The notes: generated by a model from the sequence alone, not told the origin. DNA of 53,827 nt from Priapulus caudatus (GCF_000485595.1 NW_014577962.1:74446-128272), one strand, 5' to 3'; counted from the first letter of the stretch, positions 1-14,478 are shown. Program-made: numbers and translations.

Positions 1-59
1 TATATTTACCCGTGCATATATTGATTCCAAGTAATAACAGTAATCATAAAATTTATAAT

Positions 60-580
60 AATACCCAGATAATTTAATACCATATATAATAATACCTCAG
101 AAATAATTCACCCACACTACTTACAACGCGTTTGTTTCCTACGTACGCCAAACGCCTGACTTTGTGTACCATGCAGCGACTACGGTAAAACTGATCATAC
201 CGAATAAGAAAAAAATGCTTCATCGCTAGTAAAATAAATCTAATTGTTTCGGATAGGATACCAACGGTTACCCAGCCTATATGCCGAAGGTCCGACAGAC
301 CGGAAGGCCCTATACGCCCGAAAGGTCCGACAGACGGAAGGCCTATAGATCCGAAGGTCGATAGACGAAGGCCCTATAGACGAAGGTCCGACTAGAGCCG
401 ATCATATTTAATACATATATAATAATACCTCAGAATAATTCACTCCACACTGACTTACAACGCGATTTTGTTTGCCTACTACTCCAAACGCACTGACTTG
501 TGTACCATGGCACGCGACTACGTAAAATGATATACGAATAAGAACCAAAAAATGCTTCATCGCTACGTAAAATAATTCTA
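60..580 (+). repeat. Local direct repeat of about 345 bp
   Basis: The sequence starting TAATACCATATATAATAATA at about 78 recurs near 405 and again at 7556, followed each time by TCACCCACACTACTTACAAC or a close variant. It may be a real tandem pair or another product of unmerged reads. Confidence 0.6.
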
Positions 581-947
581 AACTGTTCGATAACGATACA
601 ACACGTTTTACATAGCGAGCCGCTGCGTGTTGTCGCATAGTGACACGTAAACATATATAAAGCTAAAAGGTCACGCATCGCGGGGCGATTCAATGAACGC
701 ATCTGATGAAAACACACATCATTTCATTCCGGCCCACGCTACTCAATTTAATCCACCGACCAGCGTTTACATTCCCCCGCACATCGGCGCACGACGACCA
801 GAAATCTAACAGCAATGACGAAATTGGCAGACTAGGCGTCTCCGTCACGTAGCCTTCTATTCGCGCTCTATGGCGAACGTAATAGCCCAAGCTAGTTTTT
901 CCCTAAGGCGCTACAAAGAATGGCGATGCAAGATGAATTCGTGCTGC

Positions 948-1178
948 GTGCGTGTGTGTATGTGTGTGTGTTGTGTGTGTGTGTGTGCGTGCCGTGCGTG
1001 CGTGCGTGCGGTGCGTGCCGTGCGTGCGTGGCGCGTGTGTGTATTGTGTGTCGTGGTGTGATGTGTGTGTGTGTGTGTGTATGTGTGTGTGTGTGTGCGT
1101 GCGTGCGTGCGTGTGTGCGTGCGTGTATGTGTGTGTGCGTGCGTGCGTGCGTGTGTGTGTATGGTGTGTGTGTGTAGG
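948..1178 (+). repeat. (TG)n/(TGCG)n microsatellite
   Basis: Long TG and CGTG tract. It creates long spurious Cys/Val and His/Thr frames on both strands. Confidence 0.95.
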
Positions 1179-4100
1179 ATGGGACGGGCCAGCGCTGGCA
1201 GGATAACATAACATTAGTTCCGAGCGGATTTGCAGCGTCAACCCTAGCTAGACACTCTTGCGATGGCGTGTGAAGGCGGTTTAGAACTGCACGCCGAGTG
1301 GCGCTGTTGTCCGTCGTATTCGTGGAGAGATGGGCGATAAGAAATGCTATTGGAAGCTTACGAAAGAATGATGTTTCACAAACACGATACAGTGACGGGA
1401 ATCGAAGAGAGAGAGAGAAGAGAGAGTAAAGAGAGAGAGAGAGAGAGAGTAGAGAGAGAGAGAGAGAGCGAGGAAGGCAAATTGAGGCAAGAAAGAGAGG
1501 TAGAGCAAGTACGCACGCGCGTCTGTGTGTGTGGGCGGATGCGTGTCTGTTTTTTATACATAGTTATATTATACGTATTTTTCTCTTGCTTAAGCGACGA
1601 TGGAGTTTACTATTGCGACGCGAGGTGAGTAAGGATGGCGCCGAATCCGTTCAACTTCAGCATACGTTGGGCGTTCTATTAGGAAGGACGTCTGCTGAGA
1701 AGGGATGCTGTTTCATCAAGTGGGGTGGAGAACGAGCAGAGGTATGTCTAGGTTGGCTGTGGCGAGTTTCCACTGTAGAACGAGTCCTCGAGAGCATGTG
1801 CACTCCCTCCCACTCTCGTTATCTCTCTAGTCCATTTCTCTCTCCCTCTCTCGATGACGCTATGATAGGCATACTACAGCATTAATAGGCAAGAGCTAAT
1901 AATACCTGTAGGTTATTATTAGGCTCCTTGATTATATATATAACATATACTATGTAGTATTGATATATATATATTATATATATATATATAAATATATATA
2001 TATAATATAGTATAATTCGTGATAAAATTAATGTCTATATACATGTGTTATGTGCACATATGTTGTGTGCGCGTGTCGCCTGCGTGGGTGTCTTGTCAAC
2101 ACGGCGGTATGTCCGTCTGTCTGCAAATATAATACGAGTCGTAGGTAAAGTGTTGGTTTTCAATGTTTGTACAGACAGACAGAAGATCACTGAGGTCGTG
2201 TACGTCCGAGTTCCCTATATGCACTGTTAACATGCAGATTGCTGCCTAACCTGCATGTATGGATTCAATCAAATGAGCGGCTTCGTGTGTCTCTGCAGCA
2301 ATAAGCTGTGGGCAATCGCTTCACGGTGCGGCTACAAGATTGGCATTCATCTGTTCGTCTCAGTATTGCGTAGCGCTAATTGTGGAACACTGGTGGCAAC
2401 ATAACAGACATCCTCAGGCCGCGAGATAGGCAGAAAGACGAAAAGCGAGTAAAAGGTTACAACCGAGTAACAGCTGTCACGGCAGAGTCGGTTAAGTGAA
2501 GGACCGGGCCGTTCCGTTTGCTCATCTCGGTTTTGCCTGCCTTACTGGCAGTAAATACACTGCGTTTAATAGTGTCGACGGAAAAATGAAAAAATTGTTA
2601 TAGTTATATTTTCGGACGAATTCGTCGGGAACGTTTAACAATGTGGCCGATTTTGCCAGCTGAATGAAACTTGCTTGTTGAACTATGCGATGTGCCGTTC
2701 AGACATTTTTTATCGCCAAAGGATCCGTTGCCTGTATTCATCGCTTTGTTCTCTGGGTAATGTTTTGGGTGCGCAGTTTTTGTGACTGTTGAGGGTGGCA
2801 ATCTGTTCAGATCGAACGGAGTTGAAAAAAGCGCACAAGTACGATGACAGTTTCACTCAACTCCGGCTAGATGCGTTGATTTGTTTTGTTACATGGCGCA
2901 AAGTGGATGCGAGCCCGACATTTTGCACATGTTAATATTACAACGTCCCATTGAAGGTACTCGTCTGACTGGATCTTTTACGTAATAATTTTTTTTGCTA
3001 GATCGGAACAAACTAGAGCGGTCACGTGTGTTTTTTTCAACGCGGGGCGCAAAATCTTTAACCGTGTGAACATTTCGTTTGTAAGCAATGTTTTATCAGA
3101 TGCCCCTGTCGCCACGCTCGGTTGGAATATTGGCCTGCTTATTCATGTCGCCAGACAGATAGGGCAATTCTACAATGGCACTTGAGTATGGACTGAATTT
3201 CGTTCACCGTGACTGGTGTAACCGAGATGAAATAAGCATCGAGCGTGTACCTTTTAATCACTTTCGTCGTTTCAGACTCATCGTAGGGAACCATGCATTA
3301 TTTAGTTAGTTATAGTGCTGACCGACAGGCCTAACTAATTGTTTACATGCCTATGAAGAAAACGCAAGAGTTATAGATCAATGCTAATGCTGCACAAAAT
3401 TCTCTTCAGTTGTATCGGATATAGGACGGCGAACTCCCAGCAAAAACAAATATCGAAACAGGTTTAATACGCACGCCTTGCCGAGGAAAAAATTCAATAG
3501 ACAAATTAAAGACAAATCTTGAGAAGGCAATTGACCCTTTCGTTTCCTAAGGTTATCTGGCATCAGCAAAATTACACATTCAGCGGCTAAACAGGTGGTC
3601 CGTTATCAACTAAATTGTTACTTGTAGTTAGCGGGCCACGAATTGCATGTAAGAATATTGCGTAGATAGACATATGAAGCCCGCATATAGTATCAGCAAT
3701 ATCAGTTGTATTGGCGTAAGTATAAAGACTTTGCTAACATTATAGAGGCGCCTGCCAAAAAATGTATTAAAACTGTAAATTAGGTAAATCAATTTTGTTC
3801 TGAAAGAAATCTATCTCGTCGTCATCGGTATTCGTAAGTTGTTTTATTACTCATTTGTTTACTTGCACTCATACTGCAGAACACTATACTATCCTTGATG
3901 ATGGACGTAATGCCGGCTGTGGATGTATATCTCGTATAAAATAAATAAATAAGATACAATATTTTATTAGGCAGTGCATGCCAAAATGATTAAGTTTAGA
4001 GTAAAAATTATTTGCATGTCTGTCCTTGTCGTTACTAAGGATCATGACTATGACTTCCTGTTTCTGTTCGGCTCGTCATTCGACCGACATCGTAGAAAAT

Positions 4101-6367
4101 GTTGATGGTGGAAATATCATGCGTATTATGGCTTTAACGCTAAACGTTTGAAACGATTCTCATTAGAATGTATTATGGGCATCAACGATATTTGTAACCA
4201 ATTTCAGTTTACATCGTTTCTTTCGTTTCTCTCTCTATATATCCCGTAGTTTCCACAGTGAACACGTCACGGATAGGAAAGCCCTTAGAAGTAGGCCAAT
4301 TAGCGATTCCCACCGCCGGCTTGCGCTCAAATGATGAAACTCGTTGCCAAGCATTGTTTTTAAAAATGTCCTACTTACTACAATGCTTGCTAGTGCTAGT
4401 CGATCTCGCCAATCGATGGTCAATTCATCAAATACATGCATTTAGTCCGCACCACACACGTGCCCACAAGTTCTATATCGATCATAGATCAAGTTCCGAT
4501 CACACGTACTCTAGTTGGTTTACATTAAAATTACTGGACAGAAAAGAAGAGATTTTTTTCACATTTTAAACGATATTTCGATAATGCTGTAACTATAATC
4601 TGTTGAATTACAGTTCAGCATATACATAGTTTGTTGAAGACATGACACAACGAATCGCGCATCTCTCGGAAATGCATTAATTCTATTGAAGTTATTTTAT
4701 CTGATAGGGCATAATAAAAGAGTAATTTGTAAACCGTTTTGTTACGGAAAATTGTGCTCGCATCATTTGTAGCTCCCACTGTGCTCTTTGCTTTGATACA
4801 GAATTTCCTAAGGGCTAAAGCTCATATATATGTATCGTGTTCATGATATGTTTCTCATTATAACTTATATATGGTATATATAAATAAAGACGTTTTCAAA
4901 TATAGACGAAAGACTGGCTCAAGCAGGAAGTCTGTCGTAAATATTACACCACCGGTTTCCACGGGACCGCTATACTTTTGATAGCTTAGGACTAGAAAAA
5001 CTCAACGCAACGTCATCAATATATTTCAGTTGACTTATATATGTGCGCAAACCAACGTGTAATTTGACGAATTTCCACCCCTACCTTTGTTCGCTCTGCA
5101 TGTACTTTGCCGCTTCAGTAAAGAACACGAACCGCAACATCTTTACGATGCGGCGTAGCCGATGCGTGTTACTAGGTCGTGAAATGGGTCAATCACTAGC
5201 GAATGTCTTGTCCTCTGAATTACAGACCCGCAGTTGAACGCGTATGGTTTAGTTAACGGAGACCGGATGCAAAATAACAGAATGATTTAATGAGGTGTCG
5301 AAGAAGGCGAGATCGTAGTCAGGCGTGTAAGGATCATATGGCCTTCCATACGACAGGATCTTGGTATAAGGCTGAGAGTAAGAGCCAGGCGTCTAGGGCA
5401 AAGCGAACCAGTGGCCTCTTGCGTTTCGTGGCTTAGGATCCTCGCCATCAAAATACCAAACGTAATATTGATTGCCCGTAACCTAAATATCAAATAAAAG
5501 TACTGAAATAGCTTTCATGCTAGAGACAATTACACAGCAACATGAATATTAATGGTATGGGCAGTACTCGCTGCAACTCTCTTCCGTATTTATTCGTCAG
5601 CAGTTTACATTTCTGGTATTTTTCGTGCGTATCGGCGCAGTTTAGCAAACATGAATAAAATTTGTTCCATGTAGCATTATCAAGTCATTAATAATTTTCG
5701 ACGATCGCCCAATGTATCTGTTGGAAAATCGAGGCATTTTTGTTACTCTTAGTATGCGATAAAAATTATGTTTGAAAGAGGAAATCAATGTTGAGCCACT
5801 TGTAATCCATAGATGCTTGCAAGTATTTGAAAAGTCCCCGCTCACTTGGCGCGTATAGGTATAGCTAGATTTTAAATGTCAGATTCGGTTTTCTGCATCT
5901 AGACCTCATACAAAGCAGTGAAACAACCGTCATAGATAATATTGTGCTTCTGGTCTAATTTTTAAGATATGAAATAGTGCAGAGCGGTTACTAGCGAAGA
6001 AGCGAGAAAATGCAATCTGTCTTGGTTTCGATGCAATCATCAATTCATTGATTCTTAATTTTATTAAACTATTTATTTTACATAATACTCAATGCTGCAC
6101 GCTCAGGTTGAGCAATTTAACTCGCAAATTGCAATACTAAACACAGCGCTGTAGTCTGAGCAAATTCTTACAGGGGTGGGGCGAATATTTGTACATCGCC
6201 GCTGAGTGTGGCGGAGAGGGTTCGAGACAGGGTTTCAAGGATGACTGCACGCTGATTTACGCTTTTATTGAACACTGTGCACATAACATTTATTCAAGTT
6301 TCGCGTTATTTTTTCTGCATTCCCATCAATTCTATCTAGTTGGAGAGCTGCTCTGTCCCAGAGGCCA

Positions 6368-6470
6368 GGGGCCCGTTGCCAGAAAACTTCGTAATAGTTC
6401 AAAGGTTAATTTTTAGAGACTAATGTTAATGTTAAGACTTCAATTTTTTTTCTGGCAACGGCCCCAGACA
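6368..6470. mobile_element. Short hairpin MITE (copy 1)
   Basis: Terminal inverted repeats GGGGCCCGTTGCCAGAAAA and TTTTTCTGGCAACGGCCCC flank about 65 nt of AT-rich DNA. The right end has lost one G compared with copy 2, again showing read noise. Confidence 0.7.
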
Positions 6471-7410
6471 TGACAATTATTACACGAGGCGTGCAGCGAG
6501 ATGATAAATTATACCACAAAAACTCAGCGCTTAGACGTTAATACAGAATGCAGTTGTTTCCACGATAGTTCTTGAAAAATTTAATAAACAATTAATAAAT
6601 GTTATTACGATCTGGTTAAATTCCTAAACTTGTAGATCTTTCTTCCAACTTGTTATGTAATGTGAATAAACCTGTGGCTCTCTCCATCTATCTTATCTAC
6701 CCGTAAATTTAGATTTTTACAGAAGTGGCAGCTACGTTGGTAATCAGTCGGTATTTTTCGATACAGTCCGGCTTTTTCGCATATTCCCTTGCAGATATTG
6801 AAATAACCCCAAGCAAGCTTATCAGAGCATGGGCCCGATCCAGGAAACAGCCACGCGATGGAGAAGGGGTACCCCCACCGCGAAGAGGGGCATGGGGGAC
6901 TGTACCTATAATCTTCCCAGAGGGATCGCAACCGCGCATATTTAGACGCTTCCGGCGCAATCGATTTCTGGCCTCTATAGTGAATCAGCAAGTGGCTCAT
7001 CGCAGACTTCGGCCGTTTTTTACTCGTTTTCTAGAAATTGATTCTCTTGACGGGAGGGTGGAAGGGAGTCCTGGGCCCCTATAATGTCGCCCGATCCTTT
7101 ATCCATAATATTTTAAAATTAAACCGAACTCTCGTCATACGTACTGCTGCTGCTGCTACACCTTGATTTCTACATGCTTTCGAAAAATAACTACTGTACA
7201 CCGTGTAATGTAATTGTAATGCCTTGTCACAAATCTACCTACAAATCCGGATCCTGTTTTTAAATAACGGGGTCTAATTATAGTACTAGACTATAATAAT
7301 AATTATATATTAAATAATATATGTAATAACTATTTACAATCGGACTAATTAGCTACATTCGCCACAGCGTGTAGCGCGGCCTTCTGACTGCGCTAGTCCG
7401 GACAAGGATC

Positions 7411-7420
7411 NNNNNNNNNN
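7411..7420. other. Assembly gap of 10 Ns
   Basis: Ten Ns between the two duplicate blocks. The fixed small size is a placeholder gap, and the flanks are homologous to each other (7410 pairs with 14128, 7421 with about 230). Confidence 0.99.
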
Positions 7421-7449
7421 AATTCTAAATGTTTCGATACGATACAACG

Positions 7450-7552
7450 GTTACAGCCCTATAGACCGAAGGTCCGACAGACCGAAGGCCCTATAGACCG
7501 AAGGTCCGATAGACCGAAGGCCCTATAGACCGAAGGTCCGATAGACCGATCA
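7450..7552 (+). repeat. Tandem repeat of CTATAGACCGAAGGTCCGA units
   Basis: About three copies of a ~32-bp unit built from GACCGAAGG and its partner GGTCCGA, also present in degraded form at 275-400. Confidence 0.8.
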
Positions 7553-8061
7553 TATTTAATACCATATATAATAATACCTCAGAAATAATTCACCCACACT
7601 ACTTACAACCGATTTTGTTTCCTACGTACCCCAAACGCCTGACTTGTGTACATGCAGCGACTACGTAAAACTGATATACGAATAAGAAAAAAAAATGCTT
7701 CATCGCTACGTAAAATAAATTCTAAATGTTTCGATACGATACAACACGTTTACATACGAGCCGCTCGTTTGTCGCATAGTGACACGTAAACATATATAAA
7801 CTAAAAGGTCACGCATCGCGGGCGATTCAATTGAACGCTCTGATGAAAACACGCATCATTTCATTCGGCGCCACGCTCTCAATTTAATCCACGACAGCGT
7901 TTCACATTCCCGCACATCGGCCGCACGACGACAGAAAGTCTACAGCAATGACGAAATTGCAGACTAGCGTCTCCGTCCACGTAGCTTCCATGCGCCTCCT
8001 ATGGGACGTAATAGCCCAAGCTAGTTTTCCTAAGCCTACAAAGAATGCGATGAATGATGAT

Positions 8062-8079
8062 GCGTGCGTGCGTGCGTGT

Positions 8080-8122
<43 letters not shown>

Positions 8123-8197
8123 CGTGCGTGCGTGTGTGCGTGCGTGTATGTGTGTGTGTGCGTGCGTGCGTGCGTGTGTGTGTATGTGTGTGTGTGT
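8062..8197 (+). repeat. (TG)n/(TGCG)n microsatellite
   Basis: Second-copy counterpart of the tract at 948-1178, about 95 nt shorter. The size difference is concentrated in the repeat and fits poor resolution by long reads. Confidence 0.95.
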
Positions 8198-8415
8198 AGG
8201 AGGGACGCCAGCGCTGCAGGATAACATAACATTAGTTCCGGATTTGCAGCGATCACCTGCTAGACATCTTGCGATGGCGTGTGAGCGGGTTAGAATCTGC
8301 ACCGCCGAGTGGCGCTGTTGTCGTCGTATTCGTGAGATGCGATAAGATATATGTATTGGAAGCTTACCGAAAGAATGATGTTATCACAAAACAGCGATAC
8401 AGTGACGGGAATCGG

Positions 8416-8416
<1 letters not shown>

Positions 8417-8491
<75 letters not shown>
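8417..8491 (+). repeat. (GA)n microsatellite
   Basis: Pure GA dinucleotide run. Its counterpart in copy 1 is at about 1408-1472. Confidence 0.95.
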
Positions 8492-8495
<4 letters not shown>

Positions 8496-8954
8496 GCAAA
8501 TGAGGAAGAAAGAGAGGGTAGAGCAAGTACGCACGCGCGTCTGTGTGTGTGGGCGGATGCGTGTCTGTTTTTTATACATAGTTATATTATACCTATTTTC
8601 TCTTGCTTAAGCGACGATGGAGTGTTACTATTGCGACAGCGAGGTGAGTAAAGGATGCGCCGATCCGTTCAACTTCAGCTACGTGGGGCGTTCTATCAGG
8701 AAGGACGTCTGTGAGAAGGGATGCTGTATCAAGTGGGTGGAGAACGAGGGCACAGGTATGCTAGGTGTGCTGTGGCGAGTTTCACTGTAGAACGAGTCGC
8801 TGAGAGCATTGCACTCCCCCCACTCTCGTTATCTCTCTATCCATCTCTCTCCCTCTCTCGATGACGCTATGATAGGCATATACAGATTATATCAAGAGCT
8901 AATAATACCTTAGGTATTATTAGCTCTTGATTATATATATACATATATATGTAT

Positions 8955-8989
<35 letters not shown>

Positions 8990-11900
8990 GATAATTCGTA
9001 TAAAATTATTGTTTATATACATGTGTATGTGCACATATGTGTGTGCGCGTGTGCGCCTGCGTGGGTGTTTGTACACGTGCGTATGTCCGTCTGTCTGCAA
9101 ATATAATACGAGTCGTAGGTAAAGTGTGGTTTCAATGTTTTTACAGACAGACAGAAGATCACTAGGTCGTGTACGTCGAGTCCCTATATGCACTTTAACA
9201 TGCAGATTGCTCCTACCTGCATGATGGATTCATCAAAGAGCGGCTTCGTGTGTCTCTGCAGCAATAAGCTGTGCAACTCCGCTCACGGTCGGCTACAAGA
9301 TTGGCATTCATCTGTCGTACTCAGTATTGTCGTAGCGCTCATTGTGGGAACACTGGGGGCAACATAACAGACATCATCAGGCCGCGATGATAGGCAGAAA
9401 GACGAAAGCGAGTAAAAGGTTACACACCGAGTAACAGTCTGTCACGGCAGAGTCGGTTAAGTGAAGGGACGGCCGTTCCGTTGCTCATTCTGGTTTTGCC
9501 TGCTTACTGGCGAGTAAATACACGCGTTAATAGTGTCCGAGGAAAAATTGAAAAAAATTGTTATATGATCATTTTCGACGACATTCGTCCGGGAACGTTT
9601 AACAATTGCCGATTTGCCACTGAATGAAACCTTGCTTCGTTGAACTAGCGATGTGCCGTTCAGCCATTTTTTCATCGCCAAGGATCCGTTGCTGTATTCA
9701 TGCTTTGTTCTCTTGGTAATGTTTTGGGTCGCAGTTTGTGACTTTGAGGATGCAATCTGTTCAGTCGAACGGGTTGAAAAAAGCGCACAAGTACGATGAC
9801 AGTTTCACTCAACGTTCGGCTAGATGGTTGATTTGTTTTGTTACATGGCGCAAAGTGGATGCGAGCCCGACATTTTCACATGTTATAATTACACGGTCAT
9901 TGAGGTACTCGTCTGACTGGAATCTTTTACGTAGATATTTTTGCTAGATCGGGCAAACTAGAGCGGTTCACGTGTGTTTTTTTCACGCGGGCGCAAAATC
10001 TTTAACCGTGTGACATTTCGTTGCTAAGCAATGTTTTTATAATGCCCCTATCGCCACGCCGGTTGGATATTGCCGCCTGTTATTCATGTCGCCAGACAGA
10101 TAGGGCAATCTACAATGGCAACTTGAGTATTGGTACTGAATTTCGTTCACTGACTGGTGTACCAGATGAAATAAGCATCGAGCGGTGTACCTTTTAATCA
10201 CTTTCGTCGGTTTCAGACTCATCGTAGGTGAACCATGCATTATTAGTTAGTTATAGGTGCTGACGACAGCATTAACTAATGTTAAATGCCTATGAATAAA
10301 ACGCAAGAGTTAAGATGCATGCTAATGCTGACAAATTCTCTTTAGTTGTATCGGATATAGGACCGAACCACCAGCAAAAACAAATATCGAACAGGTTTAT
10401 ACGCACAGCCTTGCCGAGGAAAAAATTAAATAGAAAATTAAACAAATCCTTGAGAAGCAATTGTACCATTTACGTTCATAAGGTTACTGCTATCAGCAAT
10501 TACACATTCACGGCTAAACAGGTGGTCCGTTATCCTAAATTGTTATTGTAGTTTACGGGCACTGAATAGCATGTAAGAATATTGCGTAATAGACATATGA
10601 CCGCATATATATCAGCAATATCAGTTGTATTGCGTAGAGTTAAAACTTTGCTAACATTATAGAGCGCCTGCCAAAAAATGTATTAAAACTGTAAATTAGG
10701 TAAACAATTTTGTTCTGAAAGAAATCTTCTCGTCGTCATCGTATTCGTAAGTTGTTTATTACTCATTTGTTACTTGCACTCATACTGCAAACACTATACT
10801 ATCCTTATATGGACGTATGGCCGGCTGTGGGATGTCGTATCTCGTAGATTACATATTTATTACAGTGCATGCCAAAATGATTAAGTTTGAGAGTAAAAAT
10901 TATTTGCATATCGTCCTTGCATGGTCGTTACTACGATCCATGACTATGAACTTCCCTGTTTCTGTTCCGTCGTCATTGACCGACATCGTAGAAAAATGTT
11001 GATGGTGAAATATATGCTATTATGCTTTTAACGCTAACGTTGAAACATTTCATTAAATGTATTATGGGCATCAACGATATTTGTAAACCAAATTTCGTTT
11101 ACATCGTTTCTTTCGTTTCTCTCTCTATATATCCCGTAGTTTCCCAGTGAGCACGTCACGGATAGAAAGCCCTTAGAAGTAGGCCAATTAGCGATTCCCA
11201 CGCGCGCGCGCCAAATGATGAAACTCGTTGACAAGCATTGTTTTTAAAATGTCCTCTTACTACAATGATTGGCTAGTGCCTGTCGATCTCGCCAATCGGA
11301 TGGGTCAATTCACAAATACAGCATTTAGTCGCGCCAACACACGTGCCCACAAGTCATGATCATAGATCAATTCCCGATCACACGTACTCTAGTTGTTTAC
11401 ATCATTCTGGACAAAAAGAAGAGATTTTTTTCAATTTTAACGATTATTTCGATAATGCTGTACTAATAATCTGTTAATTACAGTTCACATATACATAGTT
11501 GTTGAAGACATACACAACGAATCGGCGCATCTCTCAAATGCATTAATTCATGAGTTATTTTATCTGTATAGGGCATATAAAGAGTAATTTGTAACCGTTT
11601 TGTTACGAAAATTGCTCGCATCATTTTTAGCTCATGTGTCTTTCTTTGATAGAAAATTTCCTAAGCTAAAGCGTCATATATATGTATGTGTTCATGATAT
11701 GTTTCTCATATATTATATATGGTATATATAAAAAGACGTTCAAATATAGACGAAGCTGGCTCTATAGAGGAAGTCTGTCGTAAATATTACACACCGTTTC
11801 ACGGGGAGCGGCTATACTTGATAGCTTTAGACTAGAAAAACTCAACGCACGTCATCAATATTTCAGTTGACTATATATGTGCCAACCCTAACGTGTAATT

Positions 11901-13146
11901 GACAATTTCCACCACTACTTTGTTCGCTCTGCATGTACCTTGCCCTCAGTAAAGAACACGACGCAACATCTTTACGATGCGCGTAGGCCGATGCGTGTTA
12001 CTAGGTCGTGAAATGTGGTCAATCCTACCGGAATGTCTTGGTCCCTTGGAAGTACACCGCAGTGACGGCGTTGGTTTAGTTAACGGGATCGGAATGCAAA
12101 ATAACCAGAATGATATAATGAGGTGTCGGAAGCGGATCGTAATAGGGTGTAAGGATATATGGCCTTCCATACGACAGGATATTGTATAAGGCTGAGAGTA
12201 AGAGCCGGCGTTAGGGCAAAGCGAACACAGTGGCCTCTTGCGGTTTCGTGCTTTAGGATCCTCGCTCAAAATACAAACGTAAATTGATTCCCGTAACCTA
12301 AGATTCAATAAAAGTACTGAATACTTTCATCTAGAGACAATTACACAGCAACATGATATTAATGGTATGGCAGTACTCGTGCAACTCTCTCGTATTTATT
12401 CGTCACAGTTACATTTCTGGGTATTTTTCGTGCGTATCGGGCAGTTTACAATGATAAAATTGTCATGTAGTCATTATCAAGTCATGTAATAATTTTCACG
12501 TCGCATAGTATCTGCTTGGAAAATCGCAGGCATTTTTGTTACTTTAGTATGGAATAAAAATTATGTTTGAAAGAGGAAATCAATTTGACCACTTGTATCA
12601 CATAGATCTTTCAAGTATTTAAAAGTCCCCGCTCACTTGCGCGTATAGGTACTCTAGATTTTAAATGTCAGGATTCGGTTTTCTGCATCTAGACCTCATA
12701 CCAAAAGAGTGAAACAACGTCATAATAATATTGTGCTTCTGTCTATTTTAGATATGAAATAGTGCAGAGCGGTTACTAGCGAAGAACGAGAAATGCAATC
12801 TTGTCTTGGTTTCGATGCAATCATCAATTCATTGATTTTATTTATTAACTTATTTATTTTACATAATACTCAATCTCACGCTCAGTTGACAATTGTAACT
12901 CGCAAATTGCAATACTAAACACACTGTAGTCTGAGCAAATTCCTTACAGGGGTGGGGGAATTTTGTGACTCGCGGCTGAGTGTGGCGGAGATGGGTTCGA
13001 GACGAGGGTTTCAAGGATGACTGCACGATGATTTACGCTTATTATTACACTGTGCACATACATTTATTCAAGTTTCGCGTTATTTTTCTGCATTCCATCA
13101 ATCTATCTAGTGGAGAGCTGCCTCTGTCCCCAGAGGCCAGGGGCCC

Positions 13147-13230
13147 GTTGCCAGAAACTTCGTAAAGTTAAGGTTAATTTTAAGACTAATGTTAATGTTA
13201 AGACTAATTTTTTTCTGGCAACGGGCCCCA
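13147..13230. mobile_element. Short hairpin MITE (copy 2)
   Basis: Terminal repeats GGGGCCCGTTGCCAGAAA and TTTCTGGCAACGGGCCCC, perfect over 18 nt, with an AT-rich loop holding TTAATGTTAAG-type repeats. Length and TIRs fit a non-autonomous DNA transposon; no protein is encoded. Confidence 0.75.
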
Positions 13231-14435
13231 GGACACTGACAATTATTACCACGAGCGTGCAGCGAGATGATAATTATACCAACAAAAACTCACGGCTTGA
13301 CGTTATACAGAATGATGTTGTTTCCACGATAGTTCTTAAAATTTAATACAATAATAAATTTATTACGATAGCTGGTTACAATTCCTAAACTTGTAATCTT
13401 TTCTTCCAACTTGTTATGTAATGTGATAAACCTGTTGGCTCTCTCCATCTATCTATCTACCGTAAATTTAGATTTTACAGTGGACACTACGTTGGTAATC
13501 AGTCGGTTTTTCGATACAGTCCGGCTTTTTCCAATTCCCTTCAGATTATTAAATAACCCCAGCAAGCTTATCAGAGCATGGGCCGATCCAGGAAACAGCC
13601 AACCGATGGAGAAGGGGTACCCACCGGCGAAGAGGGCATGGGGGACTGTACCTATAATCTTCCCCAGAGGGATCCAACCGCGCATTTTAGAGCTTCCGGC
13701 GTCGATTTCTGGCCTCTATAGTGAGTCAGAAGTGCTCATGCATGACTTCGCGTTTTTTACTCGTTTTCTAGCATTGATTCTTTGACGGGAGGGTGGAGGG
13801 AGCCTGGCCCTATAATGTCGCCCGATCCTTTATCAATGAATATTTTACAATTAAACGAACTCCGTCATACGTTACTGCTGCTGCTACCACCTTGATGTTT
13901 CTACATGCTTTCGAAAAATAACTACTGTAACACCGTGTAATGTAATGTAATGCCTTGTCAAATCTACAAATCGGATCCTGTTTTTAAATAACGGGGTCTA
14001 ATTATATACTAACTATATAATAATTATATATTATAATATATGTAATAACTATTTAAGTCCGGACTTAATTAGTACATTCCCACAGCGTGTACGCGGCATC
14101 TCTGACTGCGCTAGTCCGGACAAGGATCGAGGTAAGGTCGCGATATCTCGGGCACTGTCCTCCGCACTGTGCAGATTTATTTACCGATCGCCCTTGGGTT
14201 ACTGTTCGAGGTCACCGCTGCTATTGTCGGCTACGAGGTTTCGCAATGTGTTTTCGGGCTTCTCTCTCGGGGCCTACGTGATTTAATCACCGGAGCTCGC
14301 GCTCATTTTCGTGTAACCGGTGCGTTTCCGGGTATGCAGAGTTTTCTAATAGTTAACTACATAACAGGTTTGTTCACCACCGAGTGTATTCTCCTCGAAA
14401 CAAAGTCTCACCATACAGCTTGCTGCCAGACACAC

Positions 14436-14478
<43 letters not shown>

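Larger units (their letters stand above)
230..7410 (+). repeat. Direct duplicate, copy 1 (noisy contig end)
   Basis: This block repeats at 7421-14128 in the same order and orientation, with the same microsatellites, AT tract and hairpin element. It is about 7% longer than the second copy because of many scattered one-base insertions, with few clean substitutions. It ends with the same bases (CGGACAAGGATC) as copy 2 at 14128, directly before the N gap. No open frame here keeps a conserved domain. Internal content: (TG)n 948-1178, (GA)n 1408-1472, AT tract 1934-2010, hairpin MITE 6368-6470. Confidence 0.93.
7421..14128 (+). repeat. Direct duplicate, copy 2
   Basis: Second copy of the block at 230-7410. 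It starts immediately after the N gap and then runs into unique sequence at 14129. It also carries single-base deletions relative to copy 1, so neither copy looks polished. It contains (TG)n 8062-8197, (GA)n 8417-8491, an AT tract 8930-8992 and a hairpin MITE at 13147-13230. No gene was recognised on either strand. Confidence 0.93.

Noticed and set aside
870-1241. Long Cys/Val and His/Thr open frames on both strands
   Set aside because: They are translations of (TG)n and (TGCG)n microsatellite; every frame is open because of composition. The same holds for 7948-8345 and 50854-51278.
6725-7084. 119-residue plus-strand frame in copy 1
   Set aside because: The equivalent region of copy 2 (13411-13785) shifts frame repeatedly, and no family motif is visible, so there is no evidence of coding.
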